Source: Escallonia rubra
Taxonomy: Eukaryota; Streptophyta; Magnoliopsida; Escalloniales; Escalloniaceae
DNA length: 64,000 bases
Direction: 5' to 3'
Assembly: GCA_033065855.1 (NCBI GenBank)
Contig: JAVXUO010002619.1
Span: 124,001 to 188,000, forward strand
The position numbers and the translations under genes are program-made. Below, piece by piece: positions 23,765 through 36,100 of the stretch (position 1 is the first letter of the stretch; each line of letters starts with the position of its first letter). The notes under the pieces were generated by a model. The model was not told where the DNA came from, made no database searches, and saw nothing but the letters and a program-made list of their open reading frames with translations.

Positions 23765-25830
23765 CGTCTGCCACATTATGTAGCGAACAACAGAGCAGTG
23801 TTAAGTCTATATCTCCTCGTTCGCTACATTATGTTGGGGACGGTGAGACAAAATGCAATTTTCGGGCTTTTTTTTTTTTGCCTAAGTGTTGGGACCAAAC
23901 TCTATCAATTTTTTCTAAGTGTTGGAGTGGCTAGTCTCTGTCCCCTCCTCCGCTATATTATGTAGTTGACGGTGGAACATAATGCAATTTTTTGGCCCTT
24001 TGTTCGTCTAAGTGTTAGGACCAAACTCCATCAATTTTTTTATAGGTGTTGGAGTGGCTAGTCTCTGTCCCCTTCTCCGCTACATTATATGGCGGACAGT
24101 GGAATAGAATGCAACATTCGGGCACTTTTTTGTCTAAGTGTTGGACTAACCTCCATCAATTTTTTTTAAGTGTTGGAGTGGTTAGTCTCTGTCCACTTGT
24201 CCACTACATTATGTAGTGGACGGTGGAACATAATGCAAGTTTTGGGCTCTATTTTTTTTTGTCCCAGTGTTGGGACCAAACTCCATTATTTTTTTTCTAA
24301 ATGTTAGAGTGGTTGATTTATGTCCCCTCGTCTGCTACATTATGTTGCGGACGTGGCACATAATGTAATTTTTGGACTCTTTTTTTTTTATCTAAGTGTT
24401 GGGACCAAATGCCATTGATTTCTAAGTGTTGGAGTAGCTAGTCTTTATCCCCTCGTCCACTACATTATGTAGCGGACGGTGGAACATAATGCAATTTTTG
24501 GGTTTTTTTTTGCTTAATTGCACTGTAAACTCTATGTTTGGCAATGAATTACAACAAAACCCCCAAAGTTTAAAACTCGACACACAAGATCCCAAGGTTT
24601 GCCATCTGTTGCAATATCAGGATATCACTAACAGACGTGAGAAAATCCGTTAGTTATCAAGGGTAAGATGGTCAATCCATTAGTTCTTATTAATATGTTA
24701 TCTTCTTCTTCAATCATTCACCTCCATTAGCACCACCACACTGAAAATACCAGCACCATTCACACTCGACAGCATAACTAACACCCACAACCACCACCAA
24801 CAATAAACCCACCACTGTATCCCGACATCACACCAATGAACCTGCTGCCATCACACTATTGAACCTACTGTCGAATCCAACCGTTTTCAGCCCTATGAAT
24901 TTTTTACGAGCAGTACCCAATACACAAGTACCTTACACCACCACGAACAAACCACCACCACCATACCACCATCAACTAGGCGATAATGCTGGTTCGATTG
25001 TGATGGTGGCTTCAGATCTGAGTAGATCTACAGTGTTGGTGGGTCTTGTGGTGGCGGCTGGGTTATCGTCTGAAATGATGTTAGTGGGTTCATGGTGGTG
25101 ATACTGTGGGTGATTAGGATGGAGTTAAGGTCTTTGGGCTTTACAACGGCTAGTGATGGTGGTGCTATGGTGGTGATAAGATGGTGGTAGTGGTGGTAGA
25201 TCAAGGACAGCATCGTTGGTGGGTTGGTGCAGGCGATGGATTTGACGGTGGTTGGTGGATGTTATGGTGTTGGTTGGTGGATGTTATGGTGGTGGTTGGG
25301 TGTTGTCTAAAATGATGTTGGTGGGTTGATGACGATGATACAATGGATGGGTGGGGTGGAGTTAGGTTGCAGCAGAAGGAGGAGCAGCTAGCGGCGCTTG
25401 GGGATGGAGAAGAAAGAAAGGAAAAAGAAGAGAAAAGAAAAAGAAAAGTTAAAAAGAAAGAAAGAAATCATAATGACACATGTTTCGATCTGGGCCGTCG
25501 AAGTTGGTTGAGATATGACTTATGCTGAAATAATATTAAGAATGACCTGAAAAGACAAAAGTATCCTTGAAAAGTAACGGAATCGTTGACTCCCGTTAGT
25601 GATATCCTGATATTGCAACAGATGGCAAACCTTGGGGTCTTGTGTGTCGAGTTTTAAACTTTGGGGTTTTTGTTGCAATTCATTGCCAAACATAGGGTTT
25701 ACAGTGCAATTAAGCCTTTTTTTTTTGCTTAGTGTTAGGACTAAAATCTCCTACTTTTTTCTAAGTGTGGGAGTGGGTAGTCTCTGTCCCCTAGTCCGCT
25801 ACATTATGCAGCGGACGGTAGAACATAAGC
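23765..25830 (+). repeat. Array of about 127-bp repeats, each with a central palindrome
   Basis: Palindromes close to CGTCCGCTACATTATGTAGC followed by GGACGG occur near 23765, 23819, 23947, 24074, 24199, 24327, 24454 and 25792. From 23819 they are 125-128 bases apart. Each unit also carries a T-rich tract and the phrase CTAAGTGTTGGAGTGGCTAG. After removing the 1.2-kb insertion at 24512-25715, the last unit falls back near the 127-base spacing. The array lies downstream of the Ulp1 region and mirrors the palindromes at 16940-17210. Confidence 0.85.
24512..25715. mobile_element. Non-autonomous DNA transposon with about 130-bp TIRs (MULE-like)
   Basis: Ends GCTTAATTGCACTGTAAACYC and its inverse. 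The inverted repeat continues with few mismatches for about 130 bases (24512-24640 against 25590-25715). It is flanked by T runs of nine and ten, consistent with a 9-bp duplication but not provable in a homopolymer. The interior is CCACC-rich on one side, GGTGG-rich on the other, then A/G-rich. No protein recognised. Long TIRs suggest the Mutator superfamily. Confidence 0.75.
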
Positions 25831-26089
25831 TTTTTATTTAAATATGGCAATCTAGCATGGTTAGTTAACATGCTGATACACAACTCATACTAAAAATACC
25901 ACAAATTGGTCACTGCAGATATCATTAAAATTCAGATGTAAAAGAGAATATTTGTGAATCACCCAATGTCACATCTAAATTGATAATTGATACAATAAAA
26001 GTTTATTACAAAGTCCATAATTCAAGTACTTAGGTTTTAACAGAGAGAAGACTACGTAGATTAAAGGTGCAATTTTTCTTCTTTGGCAT

Positions 26090-28160
26090 CATCTTCTTCC
26101 TCGTCTTGCAAACCTCATAGACTTATCCCCAGTATCTTATAATGGTTCCGCTTGCATTGGTTGGTCATTCTGTGGCACAATGCATACTTTCTCAACTTAT
26201 CAGATGCAGTGGCTTGTTCAATAGAGCTCTTCATCCGTGTAAATCTCTTGCGACTTTCGTTTGCAACATAATTAGATCCAAAGGTTGGATAACATTGTCT
26301 TCTTCCTCAACCGTCTCATCTTCTTCTGATCCCTGTATAGGAATGCCTTCACAGTCAGCTGCATTGCTAGCTGAGGCTACTTCAAACTGGTCGAGAATAA
26401 GATCTTGCTCTAGTGCTATAACTGCAAAGATATTTATATCCAACAAGAATAACCCTTTGCAGACAAACGAGTGAACATTGTCGCAAAGATGATTATACCG
26501 CAATGTCTCCGATTCCTTACAATCCGTATACGAATGCTCTGGAAAGACAATGGTACCGTGTAACTTGTTTGTAACCTTAGTCCACTGCGGCAAGACGAGG
26601 CGATCGGAGATTTCCTTAATATTCTTTTGAGTGAAGAACCGTTGAAAGTGTCAATGTAACATGCCAGAGAACTCAAACTTCATGCAAACGCATGTCGTCA
26701 TATCTGTCTATGTGTCACGGGTAGACAGTATACGGTCTACGCACTTTCTCAGGGCCGAGGTCGTTCATAAATGAATAAACTTTGTATTCACGTGTGCTCT
26801 CTACTGCCACCTTGTATATACTGCATTGTCCAGATTTTTATAGCTCTATTTCGTATTGTATGAACATCTCTTTCGTGTAGGCTTTTGCACCGTTCATCTC
26901 CAATGGGGTTTCCAGCAGCTTTCTTCTTTACTTGTACGTGCTTGCAAAATCCTCAGCTCTTTCTTACACGAATGTATGTGCAACCGCTTTTTATAATTTA
27001 TAACATAATTCTTCAAATTCGTAGTTGCACCTACTTAGCGATCGAACAAGGCATTCGTAGAATCATTCTTTCCCTTTGTTCTTATGCCCGCAACAAAATA
27101 CCTTTTGGTTTAAATGTTAGTCCATGTTTCTTTGAGTTCATGCAATGATTGGAGCCTGTTGTTGTCTTGCAATGAGTAATCCTAAATAAGTTTTTCCCAC
27201 CTCTCTTCAAATTCTTCAATCTTTAACAACTTGTTAGGTCACCTGTCAAAATATTTTTATTAAAGTTTGGATACTTTGCATACACGTGATGTAGACGTTC
27301 AAGGTATTTGTTGCTTATTTGCCAAGTTCATAAGCTGTGTTGAGTCTCTGGGAAGACGGTAGCAATATCATTCTTCATTGTCAAATCTTGATTGGTGATG
27401 ATAACTTTGACTGCTTTGTAGTTCATTGCTTCCAGCCACGTAAGAAACAACCATACAAAAGAACTCTGGCTCTCATCCCTTAACAATGCGACGCCAAACA
27501 AGATGGAGTAGTAGTGATGATTAACGCCTGTAAAAAGAGCGAAAGGCGTCGAATATTTGTTCATACAGAAGGTGGTATCAAAAGTCATAACATCCCCAAA
27601 ATCTTGATAAACATGTCTAAAACACCCGTCTACCCAAAAAATTGTTATAACTCGGTGCTTGTCATCAAGACTAAAATTGTATGTAAACCCCGAGTCCTCC
27701 ATTTACATCCGTTTCAATAAGCTCATTGTGGCTTGAGTATCACCGATGTCAAACGCGTCTTGTCTTTGGGTTCGGACTGCATGAACATCTGTCACATTGA
27801 AATTTAAATTTTGTATTCCTTCGACCTATTCAGCAAGACATTAACAATGTTGGTAGGTCCTATCCGTGCTGCACACATTGTGTGAATCAGGCTCCTTTCG
27901 ATACTGCTCAGCTTCTTGTATTGATGCATCTGACTCACCTTTGAAGGCGTTACTAACGAGTGATTGTGTGCCAATTCCAAGCTAATAATAACCCAATGAT
28001 CTTGTTTGGATTTATAGCTTACGAACATTTTGACCTTGCAATCTGTGCGCGCAAAGCAGTCTGTTTTTGGGGCTCATATCCCACTTCATCATCACCATCA
28101 TCACATACATGTTTGTCATTTTGCAATGGGTGTCTACTTCTATGACATACATATAACCGT
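26090..28160 (-). pseudogene. FAR1-like (MULE-derived) transposase, broken
   Basis: Read on the minus strand. The end of a FAR1-type DNA-binding domain appears near 27960 (LELAHNHSLVTPSKVSQMHQ). The MULE transposase domain follows at 27700-27330 with DFGDVMTFDTTFCMNKYSTP, FGVALLRDESQSSFVWLF and IITNQDLTMKNDI, ending in a stop. A C-terminal-like part is at 26680-26230. The usual IITDQD is IITNQD here, so an acidic residue next to the catalytic centre is changed. Stops and frameshifts throughout. The family includes transposases and domesticated FAR1-RELATED genes; this copy looks like a dead transposon gene. Confidence 0.75.
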
Positions 28161-28178
28161 GAGTATACTTTCCTTGTT

Positions 28179-28595
28179 ATGGTACTTGTTCTAGTTGTGC
28201 CTGCAGCAGAACCCAGTACAGTGAATGGGTGGAATAAAGAGGTGCCTGCAGCACAACCCAGCGCAGTGAGGGTTAGCCCAAGAAAGAAACATGCACCCCC
28301 TTCAGAGTCAAGTCAGGGTCAGAGTGTTGTGGACACCCAAACTATGCCAAAAAAGAGGGTAAGACCAGGAAACACAGAATCTGGGAATGTTGACAAATGG
28401 AAGAAGACCAAATGGAGTAAGTATAGCCTTGGAGGCCCTCCACCCATACCAGTTCATGTAGGAAACAAGAAAGTTAGGTTTGTATTTCCTGGGACCAGGG
28501 CTTCCACACTAGCAGCAGCTATTACAGAGATAGAACAAGAGCAAGAGAAGCAAAGTAAGGCCAGGGCAAGCAGTAGGCAGAAACAAGGCAATTAG
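28179..28595 (+). CDS. Unrecognised Lys/Pro-rich ORF in transposon debris
   Basis: Open frame of 138 residues from ATG 28179. Basic and Pro-rich (PKKRVRPGN, KWKKTKWSKYSLGGPPPIP), with an Ala/Glu/Gln-rich C-terminal helix-like part. A duplicated VPAAEPS/VPAAQPS segment lies near the start. Possibly the last exon of a Mutator-type transposon protein, but there is no decisive motif. Not claimed as a functional gene. Confidence 0.3.
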   Translation: MVLVLVVPAAEPSTVNGWNKEVPAAQPSAVRVSPRKKHAPPSESSQGQSVVDTQTMPKKRVRPGNTESGNVDKWKKTKWSKYSLGGPPPIPVHVGNKKVRFVFPGTRASTLAAAITEIEQEQEKQSKARASSRQKQGN

Positions 28596-28639
28596 TTGAT
28601 GTATAGGGCACTCACCTATTTTGACAATGTAGTTGATGT

Positions 28640-30060
28640 CATATGATGTTAATATGTTATGTATTCACTATAGAACTTGTTGTAATTTGGGGATACTTAT
28701 TTGGTGCAAAAAATTACTTACATACATTTTTTTGGCGCATTTAGTAACATTTTGTACTTAATTGGTATGATTTATATAATCAAGATACTTATTTGGTACA
28801 CCTAATTTAGGACAGATACTTGTTTGGTACAATATTATTCTTCCATTTCGGATATGCCAATAACTTTGCAAAGTATGTTTAGGGACTTCTTTGGTACACC
28901 TGATTTAGGATAGGTACTAATTTAGTACAAAGTAAGTCTAGGGACTCATTTGGAACTAATTATTGTCCAAAGAGGTCTGCGCTTTTCTTTAATCAGTTCA
29001 GATACTGATTTGATACTATTAGTTTTTACAGGTACTCCTTCGGTATGTTTTACTTTTGATACTTTTGCTTTTCCTCAAGATCTGCCATTGCCATCACACA
29101 GCGCGTAACACCAAATCTGAGCAGCAAATCTAAGCATTGCACACATTGATATTTCGAATACACACATAAAACACACATTCTTACAGCTAAAATACCATAT
29201 TGTCATTAGCTAAACAATTTCTCAGGAGAAAAGGAATTAGATTTGATGCTCTGCTCTTGTTCTTCCTAAATAGAGCCAAATTTACAAATTATAGCCCTTT
29301 TTCAACAACATTCCTCCCACTCCTACTCAATATTACAGCCCATGTCAGTGCAAGTGCAGCCTTCAGCCAACATTTCGTCCTTCTGGCTCACTCCAATTCC
29401 ACGTTGACCACTGATGGGTCTCGCCAACGAAAGTAATCACAGTGCTGGAGCTGCAAAATCAGTGGGAGTTTTGTGAGATGTTTGCAAAGTGAAAAGCGCG
29501 ACACTAAGTACTGGGTTTCAAGCTGATGGAGCTCCAAAATTATGGTTTTGCAACACTTACTCCATTGTTCCCACAGCTCCAAAATTGCCTCCCAAGGTTT
29601 CAAGCTGTCCACGACATTTCGAGCTGTCCACGACGTTACAGATCTTGCCCTTTTCGTGCAGTGACACAAAGGGGTATCCATGGTCTTCGTGAAAAACTTG
29701 CGCTGCTATGGATGGGTGAAAAGCGTGCCTTGCGTTGTATTTCTTCTGCAATTGATGGAGGAGAAAACCCAATTTGAAGGCAATTAAGCGAAAGAGGAGA
29801 GAGAAATGAGGAATTGGTTTTTGGAGGGAAGGAAGCGGTGAATTTGCCTTGGGAATGTAAAAAGGGGTCAGAGGGTAGGCCACGTGGCCATGGGACATGC
29901 TGTTATGTCCCTTTTTTTTAAATAATAATAGTCTTACTCGTCTGAATTTTAAACAGTATCCGTCTTCCGTCAGTTGAGGTACTGATTTTGTACGTTTTTT
30001 TAAAGTTGGGTACTTTTTTGATGCACAACTTGGTTACTAAAACTGTACTGGATGTAAACG
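28640..30060. mobile_element. Decayed DNA-transposon end with GGTAC-type repeats
   Basis: From 28690 to 29060 phrases such as GATACTTATTTGGTACA recur about eight times in varied form. Two more (GAGGTACTGATTTTGTAC, GGGTACTTTTTTGATGC) lie at 29980-30030. The right limit GGGATTAAGCC near 30070 looks like the end of a Mutator-type terminal repeat. No partner end was found. Open frames at 29388-29900 on both strands are not recognised. Confidence 0.35.
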
Positions 30061-30061
30061 G

Positions 30062-30156
30062 GTATAATATTGGGATTAAGCCTGAAAATTAGAAAAACAA
30101 GAGTACAAATGTAGTCCGGCTAGTTTGGGTTTAGCGACTATTTCTACAGTTGTTCG
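30062..30156 (+). promoter_or_regulatory. Short 5' flank of ASHR1, next to transposon debris
   Basis: Fewer than 100 bases separate the transposon-like end near 30060 from the first ATG. No clear TATA box. The promoter may therefore lie partly within transposon-derived sequence; this is inferred from position. Confidence 0.3.
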
Positions 30157-33100
30157 ATGATAATGGAAGAGTTGCAGAAAGCACTGTCGGAGAAAGGTAT
30201 AACGGTCAAAACTCTGCCGGAAAAGGGCCGCTGCCTCTTCTCCACCAGAGATTTCTCCCCAGGTTTGTCTCTCATCTAGTTGTTAAGACACAGAATGTTA
30301 GTTAATTTTCAAAGGATACCCGGCACAATTTTCGTCGGAGCAGGAAAGGTTTCTTGTCAGTAGCACTGGATTCCGTTATGGAAGAAAATTCCATGTCTGA
30401 CATAGCAAACTGTAGTATTAGGTTAAGCAAAATCTGCGTATCGCTCTAGGCAGAATGCCTTTGCGCTACTGATACTTTGGATTGAAACCTCACTGTACAC
30501 TTGTTTCGTAATACAGGGGATGTGATTTTAAGTGAAGAACCGTATGTCTCTGTGCCAAACAGAACTTCAACCGAGTCAAGATGCGATTGCTGTTTTGCAT
30601 CAAGTAAGCTACGAAGATGCTCCGTTTGTCAAGTCGTTCGGTACTGTGGGAGCACATGTCAGGTATCGTCCTATTTCACATATCCCAATTCAGCTCAGGT
30701 AGGTGACTTTAGCACAGAATTCCAGCTAGTGTTAGATAGTCTCAGCTAATCACTAGTTCACAGTAACCATTTCTGGACTAATTAAGTTTACAGTCACCAT
30801 TCCTGACTTATTTAAAGACCAATGTAATCCAATGCATCTGTGTTTCTCTATGATCCTATTCCTTGACTAAACATGATGTCCATTAAGTTTGAAGTCAATG
30901 TCCTGTCTGGTAATTCTCACCACACATGCCAGAACCTGATGTCCTGGTTGGTCGAAATTTTTTGTTGTGAATCTTGTCATCATATTGCTCATAGTACTTA
31001 GCAAAAGAATAGGAGCATAAGTTCAAAAATTATTATCGTTTTATAAGTTGATATTTTTGAACATTTACAGAAGTCAGATTGGAAGTTACATCGTCTTGAA
31101 TGTCAAGCTCTTGCAAGACTTGGCAAGGATAGGTTAAAATATCTTACCCCTTCTATACGTCTGATGGTGAAATTATACCTGAAAAGGAAATTGCAAACAG
31201 AGAAGGTAAATGTTTATTCAGATTTTGTTTTCCAGTTTACCCACTTTTCAGTGTCGTTTTATCCTTTCTTTTGTTTGGTTTTAATCGTAATGTATACTGT
31301 ACACCAGAGCTTTTGCTTGCTCATGAAACTTTATGAGCTTCAAAGAGTTAGTACACTACTGCATCGCCAATATCCTTCAGATGAGCTTTAAAATGATGTT
31401 GTTTCCATATCTTGAACTGGCATGATGATCTCATTTGTAAGCTTGAAACATGTGTTGACTAGTGCTAAGAGGCTAGATAGACCTGGCAGTGACTTAAAAT
31501 CTGTTCCATTTTCGTATCAAAACATTACTTTTTCAGTATAGATTATTCGAATATGTTGCTACACATTGTGTGTTTAAATTATGTATTAGCTGTTTCGCAT
31601 TATTAGCTAATTCAAACCTGGAGAATCGTGCTACTCACAATATAATATAGTCTAAATGGTTTTATAAGAAATTTTCCAAAGGCAAGTAGATTAAAAGCAT
31701 TCCTGATTAGCACGATCTAACACCCAAAAAGAAAGAACTTAGTCGGCCTTGTATTCATGTAGGATCTAGTGATCTTATTGAAGGTACCTTAGATGCTGAT
31801 GTTTAGGATGTAAAATTGTTTTGGATCTTTATTGCCTCGACCTTTCTTCTTTGTTGATCAATATTTTTTTTTTTTGGATAACATTCTTTACGAGTTTATA
31901 ATACAAAACATGATATTGCCCCTGACTTATAAATATAGTTGAAGAAATGGCCATCCTAGAATTCATGTCCACAGTTTTTCTGCGATGATAAATTTCCATC
32001 ATGATAAGAAAACAATGATTTGCTTGTGAATGAGAAGCTAGGTATTGTAGTTCATGAGTTGCGTCATACTTTGAAATTTTTTTCTTCTCCAGTTTTCATT
32101 TTGACTTTGAATGCTTTTGCTATATTTAGATATTCCACTGATGTTCTCCTTCTACGTGACTTGATATAGTGTTGTCTTCAACTGGCTGTATTGACTCAAG
32201 TGTTTTGTATGACTCAAGTGTTTTGTATGACCTTTTCCATTTAAAACTTGTATCTGTTGTTTGTCCCGATGCCAGATGATCCTGTGTAGTGCCGTGGACA
32301 ACTACAATCTAGTGGAGGCATTGGTATCTCGTATCCTTATGAACCTTAGTTCGGTAGTTGTAATGCAGTTACCATATTCCTACTTCAAGACATTGGTTTT
32401 TTTAACATCATGTCATTAAGATATCTCTGAAGTCAATGAGAAGCAACTAGTATTGTATGCTCAGATGGCTAACCTTGTCAACCTGATACTTCAGTGGCCT
32501 GATATCACTGTAAAGGAGATTGCAGAAATGTTTTCAAAGGTATTCAAACTGAAATAGGCCACCGTTCTTGATCTCTGAGTTTGTGATGAAAAAGTTGGTT
32601 GCGATTATGCTGGAAACAAAAGGTTAATGCCATACACACACAAACATGGGCAAAGTGAATATGGGAAGACTTCTTGTATCAACTTTCTAAGATGCTCATT
32701 AAACAACGTCTGCTGGTCGAGTTCACCACACCGACATGTCCACCCCTCAAGATCACTGCTACCTCCAACAGGTCACAGCACCTCAAATGCACGACCTTCG
32801 TATAGGCATTTTGGATGCTGCTATTGAAATAGCCCTTCTGGCTATATTTTCTGTTACTCCACCCATTTCATAAAGTATTCGACCTGGTTTAACAACAGCT
32901 ACCCAATATTCAGGGGATCCTTTCCCCGAACCCATACGCGTTTCTGCAGGTCGTACTGTAACTGGTTTAGAATTACTCTATAGTTTAGAGTCTTATAAAA
33001 ACTGTTAGTGAACTAATGCAATATTTTGTGTTAAGCGGCACTTATATCTTGTCAAACCAGATTTAGATGAGCCAATATATAATAAAATTTTAAGTTAAAG

Positions 33101-36100
33101 ATATAAATTCTTTTTCCAATGGAGCCCTTGTCGTTGCCAGCTTGTTGATGCGTCCCTCTCACCATTCTCATTAAGGTCAAGTCGTTGCTTAGTTTGTGGA
33201 TTGTCATAGTCACCTTCTGTCGCCTCATCCTCGCCACACATTGTATAATCTGCCATTCTTATCACCACCACGAGACCATGTTTGCTGTAGCTAAATTCAG
33301 CACTAAGCAGCCTGCCTTCACAAGTTCTCATCTGCCTCACCAGCAGGTTCCACACTAGTATCACTTTTTCTTGTTAAAATGGTATCAACCGTAGATCTTA
33401 TGGGGACGGGTTATTGGATTCGGGCCTATTCAGATGGAGAGGAAGGTAGTGGGTGTTGTGTAGTGGGTAATGGGTGGGCTGTTACCTAAGATGAGTGGTT
33501 CTGCTGGATGGCAGTGGCTGTTGCAGACATGGCCATAAATATTTCTGGCTTTCTTGATTTCTGTGACGTTTTGATATCGTTCTTTTTCTATTTTTCAAAG
33601 CCAAAGAAAAGCGAAAAAGGTATAACCTACGTTGTTTGATGGGATTCTTATATGAGTTATCTAAGAAGCCTTCTCGTAGTCACTTTCTCCTATATACATC
33701 TATGAGTAATATGTAAATGCACAGCATTATGACACATTGGTCACACCTTGTGGCTGCAAGGGGATGGATTCCTAGTCCTTTTGCCTTCTTTTTTTTTTTC
33801 CCCTTTTTCTTTGTTGACTGGGGAACGAGGGAGATACTTCAATCATGTGATGCAAACATGGGCAATGGGAGAACCCAACCTGAAAAGCTAGCTATTCAAG
33901 TGAGGGAACCTATGACCATAAGCCCAGAATATCCCATGCATAACCGATTGGGGCTCATCACTTGCCTTTCTTTTGAAAGCCCTGCGTCTCTGCAAGGGGG
34001 TTCCTGACCGACCGTTAGGCACGTTGACACTGTTATGACTCCTCGGGCACAATTTACCGCTGTTGGAGTGGACATAACCAGTGCCTGACATGGAACCAAC
34101 TGATGCAGATAGGGGCAAAGGGAAAACTGAACCTAAAAAGCTAGTATCCAACTGAGGGAAACCATGCCCTTATAAGATACAGAACGCTGACCACTGTTGG
34201 GACTCCTCAGGCACGTTGGCTGTTGTTGCATTAGAAACAACCCGTGGATGACGTGAGACCCACAGGGCTGGGCATGCGACGGCTGTGATACCAATTGATG
34301 CAAACAGGCGCAACGCGAGAACTCAACCTGAAAAGCTAGCTATCCCAGTGAGGGAACCCGTTCCCTTATAAGGGCCAAAAATATGCATATGCCTAGCTGA
34401 TGCAGAAATGCACCATTCGCCTCTGGTTGAAAGCTTTGCGTCCCTGCAATGGGGCTACGACCCCTCAGGCATGATTGACCACTGGTGAAAGTAAGCAAGT
34501 TGGCCACTGTTGGATGTGACACAACCTGCGACTGATGTAGGACCCACAGGGCTGGCATGTTGCGGCATTGGTTCCAATTCATGCAATCAGGGGCTATGGG
34601 TCATTTAACCTGAAGAGCTAGCTATCCAAGTGAGGAAATCAATGCTTTTATATGCCCCAGACTGTATCATTATGCAAAACTACAGTGGCGATCTTAGTCA
34701 TAATGGAACTGTTGTACTGTGTTGATTGGCTCAAAGTTTGTGGCTCTAGTAGTGGAGATGTCTCACTCTGGTAGTTTCAGCTGCAGAGAACTGATGTTTA
34801 ATAGGTCCTTGTCTGACCTCTTATCATTCCTTATCACTTGCAGCTTGCATGCAATGCGCATACGATTTGTGACAGTGAGCTGAGACCCCTTGGAACAGGA
34901 CTGTATCCTGTCACTTCGATTATCAACCACAGGTAGTCCTTCAATACTTTAGTGCACTTTGGTTTTCTGCCCTCTTTCTGTTGATAATGGCATGTTGTTT
35001 CGGTCTTGTAGTTGCTTTTCCAACTCTGTTCTGGTATTTGAGGGAAAGATGGCCGTAATTCGTGCCGTGCAAAGGATACCCAAAGGTACTGAGGTAATAT
35101 ATGCTGTTTCAAGTTTGTTGGATTTCAAGGAGGTAATAACTAATGACTTATCCAATAGTTATAGAACTCCCATGGATCAGTTGCCTCCTAGTCAATGGTC
35201 ATGCTTGTATTTATAAGTGAGTAGTCTGATTTGTAAACATCCTGCGGCTGATTCCTTTAGCAAAAGTCGTATTCGGATCCTGCTTGTGCGGCCTTCCTGA
35301 AATTAATCGGGTTGATTCAATTGCCATTGGAGTGCTAATGATAGTAGTCTCGTAAGGAAGGTGAAATCTGGCCAAAATTGACACTACATGCCTGTCCAGT
35401 TCAAGTTTTGCAGGTCTTAGGTCTGAGGATATTCTGTTCAAAAGGTTTCTCTTTTCTAAATACTCGAGTGTCTTTCTTCATCCTTCTCGAGCAGATCTAT
35501 CATTTGTGGAGCCCTTGACCCTTGTACACTTTTTTCCAATACCAATGTAAAGCTTTATTCGAGATTTGGTTTTAGAAACATTGGCAATGACAAGTTGGTT
35601 CACGCGTTCTGGTAAGAACTTCAATTCTGAAAGTTGGGTTCCCATGACAACTTGAATAAAGCACGTAATCTGCAAAGAAAGCTTCCGGATCTCTGCCAAT
35701 CTGAACAAAACCGGATTCTTGGGCAGAAAGGTCCTTCTCCATGCCACTTATCGCGTGAAAGTAGTCCTCCTCCCATTACTGACAGCAAAAGACTTAAACC
35801 TTGAGAAATCAGGCCACCCCGCTCTACCGCCCAATACAAGTACCTGCCTCTTCCAGCCATTAAATTTCTACCAAATCTGCTCTCTGCCTTTTTGCATAAA
35901 GCTCCCTTCTTCTAATGATATCTCCAAAGTCAATTCCCCAACAAGGCTTTTTCGGAAGCCTGAAGGACACACCGAGTCCCAAGACACTAGGTGGTAATTA
36001 AAGCCATCCTCATTCCCTCTCGAAAGGAAGTTTCCACGCAGTGTCTCCAGCCTTTTTCTGACTGAAAATGGGAGAGGAAAGAGAGACGTGAAGTATGTGG

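Noticed and set aside
33717..34582. Open frames in ASHR1 intron 5
   Set aside because: They lie in non-coding repeat units and match no protein; exons on both sides splice in phase without them.
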